DNA from: Amaranthus tricolor
Taxonomy: Eukaryota; Streptophyta; Magnoliopsida; Caryophyllales; Amaranthaceae
Direction: 5' to 3'
Length of the DNA: 64,000 bases
Assembly (NCBI RefSeq): GCF_026212465.1
Contig: NC_080058.1
Span: 8,485,485 to 8,549,484 of the forward strand
Under the pieces are notes generated by a model that searched no databases, was not told the DNA's origin, and saw nothing but the letters and a program-made list of their open reading frames with translations. A program made the translations under genes and the position numbers. Positions 12,660 to 25,705 of the stretch are shown one piece after another. Within the stretch, counting starts at the first letter, position 1. Each line of letters begins with the position of its first letter.

Positions 12660-12720
12660 TTGTAGGATGAGAGGGTACTAAGAGAGGGAGAGGGTACTAA
12701 GAGAGGGAGTACCCTCTATA
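12660..12720. repeat. Short tandem duplication GAGGGTACTAAGAGAGG
   Basis: Two adjacent copies of a roughly 22-bp unit end in GGGAGTACCCTCTA, next to the right arm of the inverted-repeat element. It resembles a duplicated Stowaway terminus. Confidence 0.6.
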
Positions 12721-12808
12721 TTTTGTCATTAAAATACAACAAACAATTTCATAGTTGCAAGCTTGCAACCAACAATGTCAAGCCAGGCCACCAAATTCCA
12801 GCCATCAC

Positions 12809-13610
12809 AATCATAGGTGAAGCCACACAGGGGGCTGGCGGAGGCCCGGTCTCTTTTGCCAAAAATACGATTTTTGTAAATTTGGTATTGGCCTCCTTAC
12901 TAATATATTATATAATTTAAAGATTGTATAATTGTAACAAAAATAATTGTAGAACAATGGTTGAGATAACTTATTTGTAATCCAAGGTTAATGGATCAAA
13001 CCCAAATTTGAACTACTACTTTTTAGTGGACTAATAAATTTAATTAATATTATAATTTCATTACTATTTATCTTTCATAATTTCACATTCATCCTTTTTG
13101 TAGTTTTAGCGCTTATATTTTTGTTTTTTGAGACTTAGAAACAAATATATAGAGTCAAAAATACTTAATATTTTTTTCAAAAGGGGTAATCATAGGAAAA
13201 ACTTTATAACTTTTGCTATGATTTAAGTTCATTTGATCAGTCTATATGATTTTAAAAATTTTCATAGTTTAACTAGTTTTATAAACTCCCTCCTATTCAA
13301 GTTAGTAGTCTCATTTATTTTTGGCATTATTCATTTATCACTCTTAATTTGTATTTTACTCTTTATTTATAAGTTAAAACATAGTCATGTGGGATCTTAT
13401 TTAATTTATCCCAATATAAGGATTATTAATATCAACTTTTTATAATTTTTAATTAAGAATAATTAAATATATTAAGGGTTAAAATATTGTCTCGACAAGT
13501 ATAAAAAAATAAATGGGACTAATAGCTTAAATAGGAGAGAATAATAAATAATTTGCTAGTATAACAATGATTTGACCCTTTAACTCCAAAATCCTAGCTT
13601 CGCCTTTGAT
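12809..13610. mobile_element. Possible non-autonomous DNA element with a nested MITE
   Basis: The left edge AGGTGAAGCCACAC and the right edge CTAGCTTCGCCTTT are roughly inverted, and ACAATCAT occurs just outside both edges as a possible 8-bp target duplication. The distance from that motif to the TIR is not equal on the two sides, so the call is weak. Confidence 0.3.
13286..13541. mobile_element. Stowaway-type MITE, inverted orientation
   Basis: The left end is CTCCCTCCTATTCAAG and the right end ATAGGAGAGAATA. The interior carries the inverted family core (CATAGTCATGTGGGATCTTA, then AATTTATCCCAATAT). About 256 bp. Confidence 0.8.
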
Positions 13611-13619
13611 GACAATCAT

Positions 13620-15790
13620 TTATTATTACTTGCTTTCACAAGTAAAAATCTTTGGTTATATGACAATGGTTAGTAGATCCCTTTCACTAATTAATTACTA
13701 ACTCTTAATTCATTTTCTAAAACTTTATAAATAATGTCATTGGATATTTGGTTTTTCAGTCGACTTTTTTTAATCAGTATTTGCGGCTTTTAAGTTATCT
13801 AGATAAATGTTCTTCAAAGAATATATTTAATAAAATTAAATTATGGTTATTTTAGTTTATTAGAGTATAAGTGGATCAACAAGTCAAAAATAAAACAAAA
13901 TATTTTTTTCACTTTGGCGTCAAATTCAGCGGGCTTAAACAATATTTTAACAAACTCTATTAATTTTTTGGCCAACAAGAATCGAAAAACCAAATACTAA
14001 ACACAAAAGCCAATTACCAAATACCGTCATATGAGATAATAACTAAGGCCATTTCTTGCAACTCATTAAATATTAATCAATCTTCTATTGGTAAACAAAT
14101 CCTCTCTCCAATCTCCATTAGAATAAGAATAGATTTTTTATTCAATCTAGGTGAAGAAATTGTAAAAAAATATATTGTATTCTATATTATGGTTATTGGC
14201 AAACCTAAGATTATTAGTGATTTGATCCAAGAAGAAATCCATTTTTACTTCTTCCCATATACACATTAGTTAGATAAAGTTGTATTTAAATATTAAAGCA
14301 GACTCCCCTAATCTATTTGCTAACTATAGAGATTAGATTAGAACCTTGGATAATCAAGTTAAAAATCCAGCAAAACTAACCTATAATTAGGAATAACAAT
14401 AAAATCTACTAAACTTCTATATGGTAACCCGAAATCCAGAAAACTGGGAACTAATTTGTTAAGATTTCCCTTCATTTATGCTCATTGTTTCTCCCAAACT
14501 ATTCCTTACTTTTGTTGATATCTTATGCTAAAATTTCTTATAAGGTGCATCAAAGAACCTACTTAACTAAAAGCTTAAACTGATTTGATTAATAAATTAT
14601 TGTCAAGTCTCCTCATGTGAGGATAAACCCTCATCGTACTTGGCGTTCAATATTCCTATTGAAAATGAGGGGTGAAATACCATCATGTTGGCTTCTAAGT
14701 TTCAAGAGCTACTCTTGTGAGAACGTATCTCGGTAAGACAACCTCAAAACAAGCAGCTCATATGTTAATATCGGGCTATTCAAACCATGTATAGGAAACG
14801 TCTCATGATCAGGTCGTCTGAAAAAGAATATGTGAGGTTCTAATACCATGTCGAAAAAATCAACTCAACCAAAATCCACTCCAATGAAAAATTGTACCCA
14901 AAAATGAACAAAGCATTACCCAATTTCAAGTCTTTTATAGTTTTTTCTACTCAATTATAGGATGCTTAATTGATGAATAAACTCCTTAATTAGTGGGATC
15001 AATTGCTAAAGGCTCAAGAATCTTCCTACCTTTACAACAACCCACAAGGCCACAACAAAAGCAAATGAATGATTCCAGGAGAGCATCATTTGGAAAACTG
15101 AGAAAAATCTGAAAAGATCAAAGATTTTTTCCCTGTTCACACTTACAAGCTTTCCCACTTTATTTTCATATTCTTAACTTGCTCCAACTTTTCCTCCTTT
15201 CAATACAAGGCAAGGAAAGTAGCTAATGCTATCAATTCAAATTTTCATTAAAATACTAAAGACCCTTTCATACCCATTACCCACAAGTCAATGTCTAATT
15301 TCAAGCACTATACTAATTTACCAATAAATAATAATTCAATGCAAAAAATTAAAAAAAATTGATAATAATTAGAATTATTTAGAACCATTCATTTCCTATC
15401 ACACATTCAATACCACCAAATCTTATTGTGGAAAAATAATTCATCAAATCAAATAAACCAAAAAAGCACAAAAATTACAACTAACAAAATAAATCCCATT
15501 TAGTCATGAAATTTATACATAAAATTATTATCATTATTATGGGTTATGAGGAAGACCCAAATTAAAATTAAAAAAATTGGCTAAATGATACTCATATGAT
15601 ACACACCCAAAAAAAAGATTGACAATCAATAATCAACAAGATCCCATCTTCAAATTTCTCTTGCATTTATCCATGTATACCAAACAAACCCCAAATCACA
15701 AAATTAAAATTAATAACATAAAATTACACTTTCCTTTTTTTTGAGAAAATTAAGAAGTGGGGAAATATAAAATGAAATAAAAAAATATAT
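13620..15790. other. Intergenic, no gene recognised
   Basis: AT-rich sequence. At 14835-14855 the string GGTTCTAATACCATGTCG resembles an inverted LTR-retrotransposon primer-binding site next to an LTR edge, so a worn LTR fragment is possible. The last 300 bp probably includes the 3' UTR of the adjacent RALF gene. Confidence 0.5.
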
Positions 15791-15795
15791 TTTTT

Positions 15796-16152
15796 CTAGC
15801 GTCTTGCACAGCGAGTGATAGCACTGCAACCACGAGAGTAAGGATTAGCCTGAGCACCTGGACGGCAGTTATAGTAGGAGGCCCCACGCCTTGAACATGG
15901 GACTCTATTCCTGTTAAGCGCAGCATAGCTGATATAGTTGCTTGTTGCTAAAATACGCCTGTGACTTTCAGAATCCAGCTCGAACTCTTCTTCTCCACCC
16001 AAACACTCACCAACTGTACCTTTGCAGCCAGATCCAGAACTGAATAGACCCATCACCGTTGGATCAAAATCACCACCAGCATCAACGGCTGAGATTAAAG
16101 CGAGGAATAATCCTACGGATATGATTGTGAACAGTTTTCTAGTGTCGGCCAT
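15796..16152 (-). CDS. RALF (rapid alkalinization factor) peptide precursor, copy 1
   Basis: An intact single-exon 118-residue prepropeptide. Residues 1-25 form a hydrophobic signal peptide (VGLFLALISAVDA). An acidic pro-region carries one Cys pair (GCKGTVGEC), followed by the dibasic RRIL site that subtilisin S1P cuts in this family. The mature peptide, about 50 residues, has the receptor-binding YISY motif and four cysteines in VPCSRRGASYYNC and GCSAITRC. RALFs are secreted and act through FERONIA-type receptor kinases and LLG co-receptors to alkalinise the apoplast and restrain growth. The mature region is closest in my reading to the RALF1/22/23/33 group. The start is the first ATG. A second RALF gene lies 4.3 kb downstream in coordinates on the same strand. 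Confidence 0.93.
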   Translation of the reverse strand: MADTRKLFTIISVGLFLALISAVDAGGDFDPTVMGLFSSGSGCKGTVGECLGGEEEFELDSESHRRILATSNYISYAALNRNRVPCSRRGASYYNCRPGAQANPYSRGCSAITRCARR

Positions 16153-19100
16153 GTTACTGATTTAATTTTGATTTGTTCAGTGTGATTGTTTTCTCTTTGG
16201 ATTATGAGTATGGAAAAATGGGGGTTTGAGAGATTTTCTCTCTCTAAAATGAGGGTTTGTTTGGACAGCTGGGAAGTGGGAACGGCTAGTTTGGGTGAAG
16301 AAGACAAGAAGGGTAATATAAGTAGCGATAATGGGGTTGAGTTTTACGCGTATTTACGGAGTTTACCATTTTGTTTTTTTCTGGGTGAGGTGGTTAGTGG
16401 AAAGTTGGTCCATTTAACTACTCCTACTAATTTTGCGCGTATTACAATTAATAGTAGTATTTATTTAAATTTAGTGTGGGACACCTAGAGATGCTGCTTA
16501 CACAAATCCATCATTAGCTAAGATAGTTTGAAGTTGGCTAAGGAATTACGAGAGGGATTGATTGACTAGTAAAACGTTAATCGTTGTTTTGTATTAAATG
16601 GTGGTCATAAGAATATTTTATAGTGTAAAATTTTAATAAAAATTTCAAATCATTCTCATGGTAATGAAACTTTGATCACAAAAAGGATTTTTTGTTTACA
16701 AATTTTCATTAACACCTAATACTAGCTCTTCCAATGGTAATGCATTGAAATGATTTTTATAAAGAAAATCAGATGTTTGAAGTTGGACAAGCATGACCAA
16801 CAAGGTAACCAAGAGATTTTTCAACCAAAATTACACTATTTTTTCATTTTCATTACCGGCGTTTATTACCACCTACCAAACGGGCCGTAAGAAGTTGAAC
16901 ATGTAAAGAGGAAGACTTCACATATTCAGTTGAAAATGGTGGAAAGACTTATAGTGAAGGGTAAGTGAAGTCGGAGTAAACTCAAAAGAACGTGAGAGGA
17001 GCAAATACAAATTGACTTTCAAGAGTTGCGCTTCTCTCAGTTGCCGATTAGAGATAAAAGTAGTTTGAGGCGTCGTATCCGTATTTTAGACTTTTGATAG
17101 TTTTTGTCTAGTTTTTTTTTTCCATAACTATTTAGTTATTTATTTACTTTTTTGTCTTTTATTTGCTTTTGCTATCATGGTTCAATTACAGTTTTAATGT
17201 ATATTAGAAGTTGCATGTGTTAGGTGTGTTATGTGTCATGTGTCCCTACTCTTTGCGGGAAACTATATTTTTAGGGATAAATTGAGTATGCATATTTCTC
17301 CTAACCCTCTTCTTAAAAGGGGCAAGGGTATGATATGTCCACTACCCTCTTCCCTCTAAACCTTAACTTGTGCCAGATATTGTATTAATGACTCTAAATC
17401 TATACATGCTTCAATAAGCTGATTGGTTTCTATTTTTGTTAAACTTCATTGTTTGTTATTGATTTTTCAATATTAACAATCTATATATTGGATGAAGAAT
17501 CGTTCATTCAGTTATGGAATGAATACTTAAGAAGGGGGTTGAATAAAGCAATGATTTTTTTCAAATTGTTTGTCAAGATTTTGATTACCTTTGTAATTTA
17601 GGAACTTTAAGTAAAATAGAATATAAGTGCGAAGGAAAAAGTAGACAAAATAATTTTTTTTGTTTATAAAGTTTACCTACTTGTGGCTAATTACCGCCTA
17701 GAGTTATCTAACTCTAAGGATTTTAATCTCCGCAACTTGTTATTATTTAAGTTTACTTATGAGCTTATAACACACTTTAAGAAGAGTTATAAAATTTCTC
17801 GAAGCAATTTGTGAAGAAGTTTCACTTATCTTCCTAATTACTGAGGACTTCTAGATCATGTAAAACGATAAACAGACAACTTAGACTTACACTTACTAAG
17901 CTAATCAACAATTAAATTTCACTTAAAATTATTAAATAAGAAATGAAATATATTAAATGAATATATTAAAATAAAATAAAACATTACACTCAATTTTTTA
18001 CTTTCAACAAGTAGTTTTAAACTTTTAATTAAGATATCTACAATCAAGTTTGAGGAAATTAAATTTGAAGAATTCAAATTTGAACTTCTCAATGCATTAG
18101 TCATGCAATCCTTGAGGGATTAAAACTCGACAAGGTATAGCCTTGAGTAAATTGAAAAATTCAAATTCAAATGTGGGACCTTTTCTCAAAACTAATAATT
18201 AAATTAAATATACTGAACTAAATTTATTACATTAAACTTAGCTGGAGAAAAAAAACCCAACTTTTGCCACCAATTTAAATAAAAAAAAATACAACTTTTT
18301 GTTTAATTAACACAAAAAAAAATTCAACTTTGACACAATGTACTAAAAAAATCTATGAGGTGGAATTTCTCAAATATCGATTTATATTACTTTCTTTAAA
18401 TATTAAACGACATTTTAAAATTGTAAGAATCATAAATATATACATATGACAATAACATATAGTCATATTCGAAATCTCATCTCTTCAATTCTTGATAAAT
18501 ATAAGAAAATTAAATTGTTATTTTGATAATTATCAAAAACAATATTTATACTAAAAATTACTCCTATATTGCATGGTTCTTTTTTTCTGTTGAATCAAAT
18601 TTTACATGGCTGCATTTCAAATATGGACAAAGCAGAAATTAAAATTTAAGAGGGTCGATTGGAAAACATGAAGCGATACCAATAACAATATATTATCGAA
18701 AAATCTATAAAAGACAAATTAAATAAATAGATTGCGAAAATAGACTGCGAAATTAAGTCACATGCAAAGCTTTAAACATGGATTTACAAAGTTATATAGC
18801 AAAACAATAGATTAAGTTTATAATAATGAAAATGATTGAGAAACAATTAACTTTTAAAAAATTTCTATCAAAATACTTTTATTGTTAACTTTTTTTTTTG
18901 AATAACTATAATACTAAAAATCTAAAATATATAAAAAAAATATATATATACGAACCGGTTAAAAAAATAGGGGTCTTAAGTTAATGCTTATTTCGTTTAT
19001 TCTCGAAAACTTATTTGAGCCTAAATTAGGTAGTTAAAGTCCAACATTTGATGATTTAGTCTAGAGTTGAAAGAGTAACCTCAACCAAAATGAAATAACC

Positions 19101-20447
19101 ATTCCTAAACCAATCTAATCAAGTTTTTTTTTAGTGGCTGGTGTAAAATAATGAGAATTGTGATTTGTAACGATAAATTAGGGTGATTTTGGTAGGAAAA
19201 TGTCTTCACAACATATATGGTCATGCTTGATAAATTAAACTAGCTTGTACACAATAAGATCTGCATAAGAAGATGGTTGGCTACACATAAACCCAATGAG
19301 GTGTCATCTAAAACCAATTGGTATTAGGAGGAGTAGCCCAGCAAGTATATATGTTAGTCAGCCTCTCTTTAATTTTTCGATGTGAGATCACATGTGAATA
19401 TTTTTCAACAATGCTTGATGTACTCATATCATCTCCTTTTCGTCACAAAATTTATTCCAATACATTAACATTTAGAAATGTAATATTAAGTGGTAATAAA
19501 AGTTCGTGAACAAAAAAAAATTTGTATTATCAAATTGTTTCATTACCATATGGATGAGACGCCACATTTCATAAAATTTCACGCTACAAATAATTTTATT
19601 ACTACTGTTTAATACCAACAACTAAACAGGTTTTATGATTATATGCTAATCTGCTTATTACTTCATTAATTTATTTATGAAGAGCCTTTTACCTTTATTA
19701 TAATTATAATAATAATCCAACCTACCAACTTCTAAGGAATAATCTAACATCTGCCATAGACAATGGGTTGGAGAATAAAGTTAGAGTCAATCTAAAGTTG
19801 TTGAATTATCTTTTTATAAAATAAAAATACCAAGAAAATGAAAAGCAAGTCTAAACAACAACAATAATACACATTAGGTGCCCAACAAGTAGAAATCAAC
19901 AATGTCAATACTACCCATCAACAACCAATCCATCAACATCTTTTCTTTTCTCCAAATTAAATTTAATTATTCATTTTTAACCAAAAAAGTCAAATTAAAA
20001 ATGCACATATCCATCAAAAACTCACATAAAACTTCCAGATGAAAATGACCAAGATATACACCAAACCCACAAAGCAAATTAAAGTGGTAAATATAAAATG
20101 ACACATATAGATTTGTAGGAGTTAAAGATAAGACAATGATGGCAAATTTGCAATAATTAAACTTATATATTTTTTTGAAAATAAAAATTAATAAAAAAAC
20201 ACTAAAATAAAGTAATTATTTTAAAAAAATCTCACTTTTAACTCATCAGCTTTTAAAAATCCTATATTTACATCATTTTTTGTTTAAAGGACTTCAACAT
20301 CCTTTTTCCTTTAAGAAATCTGTCTGTTACACATCACAAAGTACTTTAAAACCAAAAAATAGAATAAAAATCGAATTTTTTAAATATAAAATTTTTAAAA
20401 GCTGATAACTTACTGATGAAATTTTAAATATTTAATATTCCTAAATA
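16153..20447. other. Intergenic between the two RALF genes
   Basis: 16153-16500 is the likely 5' UTR and promoter of RALF copy 1 and is slightly richer in G. 17500-17660 has a TTAAGAAGGGGGTTGAATAA segment of LTR type. 19274-19412 is a solo LTR-like fragment, annotated separately. The remainder is AT-rich with no supported gene. Confidence 0.55.
19274..19412 (-). repeat. Solo LTR-like fragment
   Basis: Similar along its length to 62376-62517: both contain CACATAAACCC, AAAACCAATT, TATATGTTAGTCA and GGATCACATGTG-like strings and end in AACA on the plus strand. Read on the minus strand they start TGTT, as LTRs do. No internal domain is attached. Confidence 0.5.
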
Positions 20448-20819
20448 TTAGCCCCTTCTACAACGGGAAATATTGCTACACCCACGGCTGTAGGGGTTGG
20501 CTTGTGCACCTGGTTTGCAATTGTAGTAGGAAGCCCCACGCCTTGAACATGGTACTCTATTCTTGTTCATTGCACCATAGCTAATGTAGTTTGATTGAGA
20601 CTTTAGAATACGTCGATTTGTCTCTGAGTCGAGCACGAATTCTAGCTCGTCTAGCTCGTCCCCTGCTAGGCACTCGGCCATTGACCCACTACAAATCGGC
20701 CTAGTCATTGTCAGATATTTCATCGTGTCAACACCCTTTGCATCAATGTTCAGCATTCCCACGGCTAGGAAACCAAGGGTTAGGATTAAAAGAAGACATT
20801 TTGGATTTCCCATAAACAT
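20448..20819 (-). CDS. RALF peptide precursor, copy 2
   Basis: An intact single exon. The open frame extends upstream of the first ATG, but the first in-frame ATG is at 20819 (123 residues); a second ATG at 20813 gives a start just before the signal peptide (MGNPKCLLLILTLGFLAVG). Features are a pro-region with an acidic DELDELEF stretch and one Cys pair, the RRIL cleavage site, the YISY receptor motif, and four conserved cysteines (VPCSRRGASYYNC, GCSNISRC). The mature part is almost the same as in copy 1 while the pro-region differs strongly, so this is an old tandem duplicate under selection on the mature peptide. It is expected to be a secreted ligand of FERONIA-family kinases. Confidence 0.92.
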   Translation of the reverse strand: MFMGNPKCLLLILTLGFLAVGMLNIDAKGVDTMKYLTMTRPICSGSMAECLAGDELDELEFVLDSETNRRILKSQSNYISYGAMNKNRVPCSRRGASYYNCKPGAQANPYSRGCSNISRCRRG

Positions 20820-22400
20820 AAACCTATATATGATCAATTTTTTTGGGTGATTTTGTTGATTTGTATTGTAAATACTGTGAATTATGCTAAGAGGAAAATT
20901 TGTTTTGGTGGTTTTGAGATTTATAGTAATGAAGAAGATTTTATTGTTAAATATTGTGTTGAATTAGGTTGCTCTCATATGCCTTGCATGTCTTCATGTA
21001 ATGCTTGAGCACTAACTTGTTGGCCTTACTAGATATTTTTTATTGTAAAAATATGATAGATTGATTTTATTTTTTAGACAAGAAATTGATATTAATTTTT
21101 GGAAAAGAAGAGTTTGTGTTATTTTAACTAAATTCTCTGGTAAAAAAAATAAGAATAACAAAAATAAATGGGAAAATAAAAGTTATGTCCGTAGTCCTCT
21201 CTTAGTTATCATATGATGTCTTTTGACAGAAAATACAGGCTCAGTTAAACTTATTACATGTTTTATTTTAGGTCGTTTCGTTCATTTTATCTTATTTTTA
21301 TTGAACTTATGACTTATAATTTTATTCGAAAAAAGAAATATTTTATCCAACTGAAATAAAATTTAAGTTTCTCTCATTTTCATATTTGAAAATAATTTTT
21401 CTGCTTTCTTTAAATCTCATTTACACATTATAATTTTTTTAATATTAGTCACACAATTCAATCACATGTTATTTAATACTGATTAATACCGAAACACCAA
21501 CTTTCCAACAAAAACTTCATATACACAACCAGGACAGACTATATATACTCGTAACTCCAAACTCAATATCATTAATCATAAAATTTTAGTAGAAAAAGTT
21601 TAATGCACAATTGTTTTGTATAATATGAAGGAAACCCATATGTTTAAACTCCAAATATAACTACCATTAATATTTTAGAAACTCATCAACTTAATCTTGA
21701 TACATAGCTATTTTTATCCAAATGGTGGTAGTTTTTGATAATTACTTTTGGGCTATGTCTAGTGTGCCTATAAATTTATTAATTAATTTTTTTCTAGTAA
21801 AATTAAAAAAATCACTAATATTTTAAAAGAATAATATAATCAAGAAAGCATAATTTTGAAGCTTTCAACCATCAAATTGTACTTAAAGGAAGAAAATGAT
21901 GGTTTAGGTTTTTACAAAGTCAATTAAACTTAGTGGTATGACATAAAAGTTTATAGGAGTTTACTTTAGGTTAAATTGTATTTATTTAAAATGTTAAATT
22001 GAAAATTACGTTTCCTTTGCCCATGATTGTGAGAGGTGAACTAGTAGAAGTAAAAATGCAATTATAAATAGCCACCTTCTAAAAAAGAAACAAGAGTTAA
22101 GTTTTAGTCAAACTATGAAGCATTCAAACTTCAAAATGATTTTTGTAGATTTGAATTTCATTAAATGTTTAAAAAAGTTAACCCGGCCTTGTGGATTAAT
22201 TAATACAACTAGTTTATTTTTATTGTAAGGTGTTTGACAAATATTTTTTTATTTTAGTTGATTTTTAACTTTTAGTATTTTGGTAGATTAAACAATCTAA
22301 ACATATTTGGTAAAAATGACTTTTAAGCTGACTTATAAGCCAATCGAAATTTTAACTTTTTAAGTACTAATAATAGCTTTTTTTTTTTTTTTTTTTTTTA
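20820..22400. other. Intergenic, no gene recognised
   Basis: The first 100-150 bases are the probable 5' UTR and promoter of RALF copy 2. The rest is AT-rich, with poly-T at 22378-22400. No supported gene. Confidence 0.55.
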
Positions 22401-22426
22401 TTTTGACCTATTTTTCTCTAATAAAC

Positions 22427-22560
22427 AACCATCATCATCATCATCCTACCCAGTGTATCCCACTCATAGAAAAACTATGGACATGGTCTGGGGAGGGAAA
22501 GACGGCGGCAACTCATACTTATAAAGGAGAGCGCGGCCATGTCCCAGACAACTATTTTAG
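22427..22560 (-). mobile_element. LINE (RTE-like) 3' tail, truncated copy
   Basis: On the minus strand the sequence runs through GTTGCCGCCGTCTTTCCC and CTCCCCAGACCATG to a terminal ATGATGATG tract. It matches the 3' part of the element at 23.7 kb, which ends in the same repeat. A 3' tandem repeat in place of poly-A is typical of RTE-type LINEs. Only the tail remains. Confidence 0.65.
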
Positions 22561-22644
22561 GCGCCTAATTGTTTTATATATGCATGTATATTTAGCAATA
22601 ATTGCTGTTAAATGTGATGATTTTGTTGCATAATTAATGGCCCG

Positions 22645-22876
22645 TATTCTCTCCGTCCCATTAAATTTGCATTATTTTCCATTTTTGTCCGTCCAACTTA
22701 CCTTGCATTATTTCTATTTATAGACAATGGCCTACTACTTTCTTTTAATCTCATCCATACATTTTAACTCCCTTTAAATTCCATCCACACAATTCATTTC
22801 CTTTCTTCATTTATTACCACTTTCTTAAAACTTACTCACTTTCTCTTTGATGCAAATCAAAGAGGACAGATGAGTA
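22645..22876. mobile_element. Stowaway-type MITE (second family)
   Basis: About 230 bp. The left end CTCTCCGTCCCATTAAATTT and the right end AATCAAAGAGGACAGATGAG are inverted relatives, flanked by TA. It adjoins the AT microsatellite. Confidence 0.7.
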
Positions 22877-22911
22877 TGGTTTTGATTTTTTGTTTTTTCT
22901 AATTTTTGAAC

Positions 22912-23429
<518 letters not shown>

Positions 23430-23664
23430 ATAATAAATAAAAAGTTAGTTATATTTAGTTGAAACAAAATGATTTTCAATACTGACAAACAAAAGCAAAA
23501 ATTGAAAAAAAAAAAACAATAGCAAACATGTCCTAACTTTAAAGGAGGTATAAATATGGATTGTTCGTCACTTTTTCTTAATTGATCCTGTTTTGAGCGG
23601 GATATTGGGTTGTTGATGATGATGATACCCTAAGCTACTTTTTTAATGCTAAACGTAGAGTGAA

Positions 23665-23665
23665 T

Positions 23666-23697
<32 letters not shown>

Positions 23698-24870
23698 ACT
23701 TAGTGTTCCCCCTCATATGAACTATAATCAAGGTTTGGGGAGGGAAGGAAGCCGGCAACTCAAATCCATAAAAGATAGTGTAGCCAAAGAGTCCCTTGGC
23801 TCGAGAAAGATCCACAGATGAGTTTTCAAAAAAAACCTCATTAATCAAAAACATATAAATAAATAAAATACATAAAAGAAAGAAAAGAATAGAAACTAGG
23901 TAAAAACGAATAAAAAATGCAGTGTAAAAAGTAAAAGGCTAAAACAATAACACCAAATGGTAAGCTTAAAAGTATCAGTAGTCTAAGACATAGATAAGAC
24001 ACCTCCAACTACCCCTATTGCTGGTCAGGTCCTTGGAGTGGTGTAGGTCATGCAAGTCAATCTTAATTTTTACTCCCACATTCTCTTAGGTCTTCATCAA
24101 CTTTTCATACCCTTCACTATGATGCTTTTGATCCTCCTCACGAGGGCGTCAAAAGTCTTTCTCTACACATGCCAAAAGCATCTCAGTTTATTTTCACGAA
24201 TATTTGCAGAAAATAGGGGTAACCCCTAGTATCTCTCTAAACTTCTGATTCTTGATCCTATCTATATACACCTCAGCATACGCATTTTTGTAACTTCCAT
24301 TTTATATTCAATAGTCTTCTTTACTGGCTAACATTCTGTCACATACAACAAAGCAGGCCTGATTGCAACTCGTAAAATTTACCTTTTAACCTACTTGAAA
24401 ACTTTCTATCACAAAGTACCCCAATGCCTATTTGCCACTTGAGCGAACCCGCTTGTATTCAATGAATAACATCTCCATCAATTCTCCGTTACTTTGAATA
24501 ATCAATCCTAAATACTTGAACATAATTGTACTTGCTAGAACTTCTTCACTATTGGTCACCTCTGGCTCTCCTATTGGTGATGTCCCACTAAAATCGCATC
24601 GCAACTATTCTGTATTCATACGACTTATGTGCAACCCTCTACCTTCTAAAATTGTCTTCCACTCTTCCAATTTATATTAACTTCCTCCATAGTTTTTGTT
24701 AATAACACGATAATATCATCAGGACATAACATGCACCACGATACAGTCTCCCAGATCGATTAAGAAATCTCTTCCATAATTACCATAAAAATGATAGGGT
24801 TTAGTGCCGATTTTTGATGTAGGCCTACTTTAACTGGAAAAGACTTCGTTAGCCCTACCAATGTTTGAAT
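23665..24870 (-). mobile_element. Degenerate LINE (RTE-like) reverse transcriptase and 3' end
   Basis: Read on the minus strand, broken frames give reverse-transcriptase fragments: a GLHQKSALNP-like motif (normally GLRQGDPLSP), then PDDIIVLL around 24703-24730 where the family has the catalytic ADD box, then degenerate palm/thumb sequence. Frameshifts and stops are frequent. The 3' UTR (23700-23850) ends in a long ATG repeat (23665-23698), shared with the tail at 22427-22560. The 5' part is missing. Confidence 0.7.
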
Positions 24871-25207
24871 GTTAGTCAAATAGGGCTACCATCAAAAAAC
24901 ACAAATGTTGAAAATTTTAGGCAATTAAAATTTTTATTTTGATTGTTGTTAACCATATCTACAATCTATTTATAATAAAATATTAAAAGAAAAATTAAAA
25001 AGAAACATTTGTTAGTAAGGATAAAATCAATTTTATATAGTAAACTTAAATATATATTAAATTTTTAATTATATAAACATTAATTATATTAGCTAAAAAA
25101 GTATAAAATTTAGAATTTGCGACCAAATTACACGTCAAAATATATTATACATTTAAACTATATCTATCTTTTTTATTTTCAAATATTCTTTCAAATATAT
25201 TATTCTG

Positions 25208-25705
25208 TGTTGGGATGATTTATCCCACATCGACAAATTGAACATGATGTGTACACTCTATAAGTTATTATTAGAGTCCTTCTTCTCATTGCTATATGGT
25301 TTGGGATAATATATATCTCCTTGGCTTATGAAGTGTGTGCACATTGTGTCTCCCCGTTAATATGCTGGCATTCACAATAAGTCCAACTTAAACTTAACAT
25401 GGTATCTTAGTCGATGGTTCGATGAAAAATTAAGAGTGGTAGGTTCAAAAAGAATGGCGTTCCTACCCTAATTGATTACTCCCACATGCAAACTTGACGG
25501 GGGTTCGCATGTGAGGGGGGTGTTGGGATGATTTATCCCACATCGACAAATTGAATATGGTTTGCACATAAGTTATTAGAGTTCTTCTCCCCACTGCCAT
25601 ATGGTTTGGGGATAATATATATCTCATTGGTTTATGAAGTGTATGCACCCCGTGTCACCTCGTTAATATACTGACATTCACGATAAATCCAACCTAAACT
25701 TAACA
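25208..25705 (+). mobile_element. TRIM (terminal-repeat retrotransposon in miniature)
   Basis: Direct LTRs at 25208-25399 (192 bp) and 25521-25705 (185 bp) both begin TGTTGGGATGATTTATCCC and end CTTAACA. The PBS TGGTATCTTAG begins at 25400 and the PPT TGAGGGGGG ends at 25520. The internal region is only 121 bp with no coding capacity. The flanking 5-mers TTCTG and TTTTG differ by one base, consistent with a worn target duplication. I see no 5S-like boxes, so it is not Cassandra. Confidence 0.9.

Noticed and set aside
16186..16488. 100-residue plus-strand ORF upstream of RALF copy 1
   Set aside because: Lies over the 5' UTR and promoter of the RALF gene on the other strand and has no recognisable domain.
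23613..23698. CATCAT/GATGAT repeats as a possible CRISPR or regulatory array
   Set aside because: Trinucleotide microsatellite at a LINE 3' end with no spacers.
25208..25705. Cassandra-type TRIM carrying a 5S rRNA promoter
   Set aside because: The LTR lacks the 5S A-box and C-box sequences. It is an ordinary TRIM.
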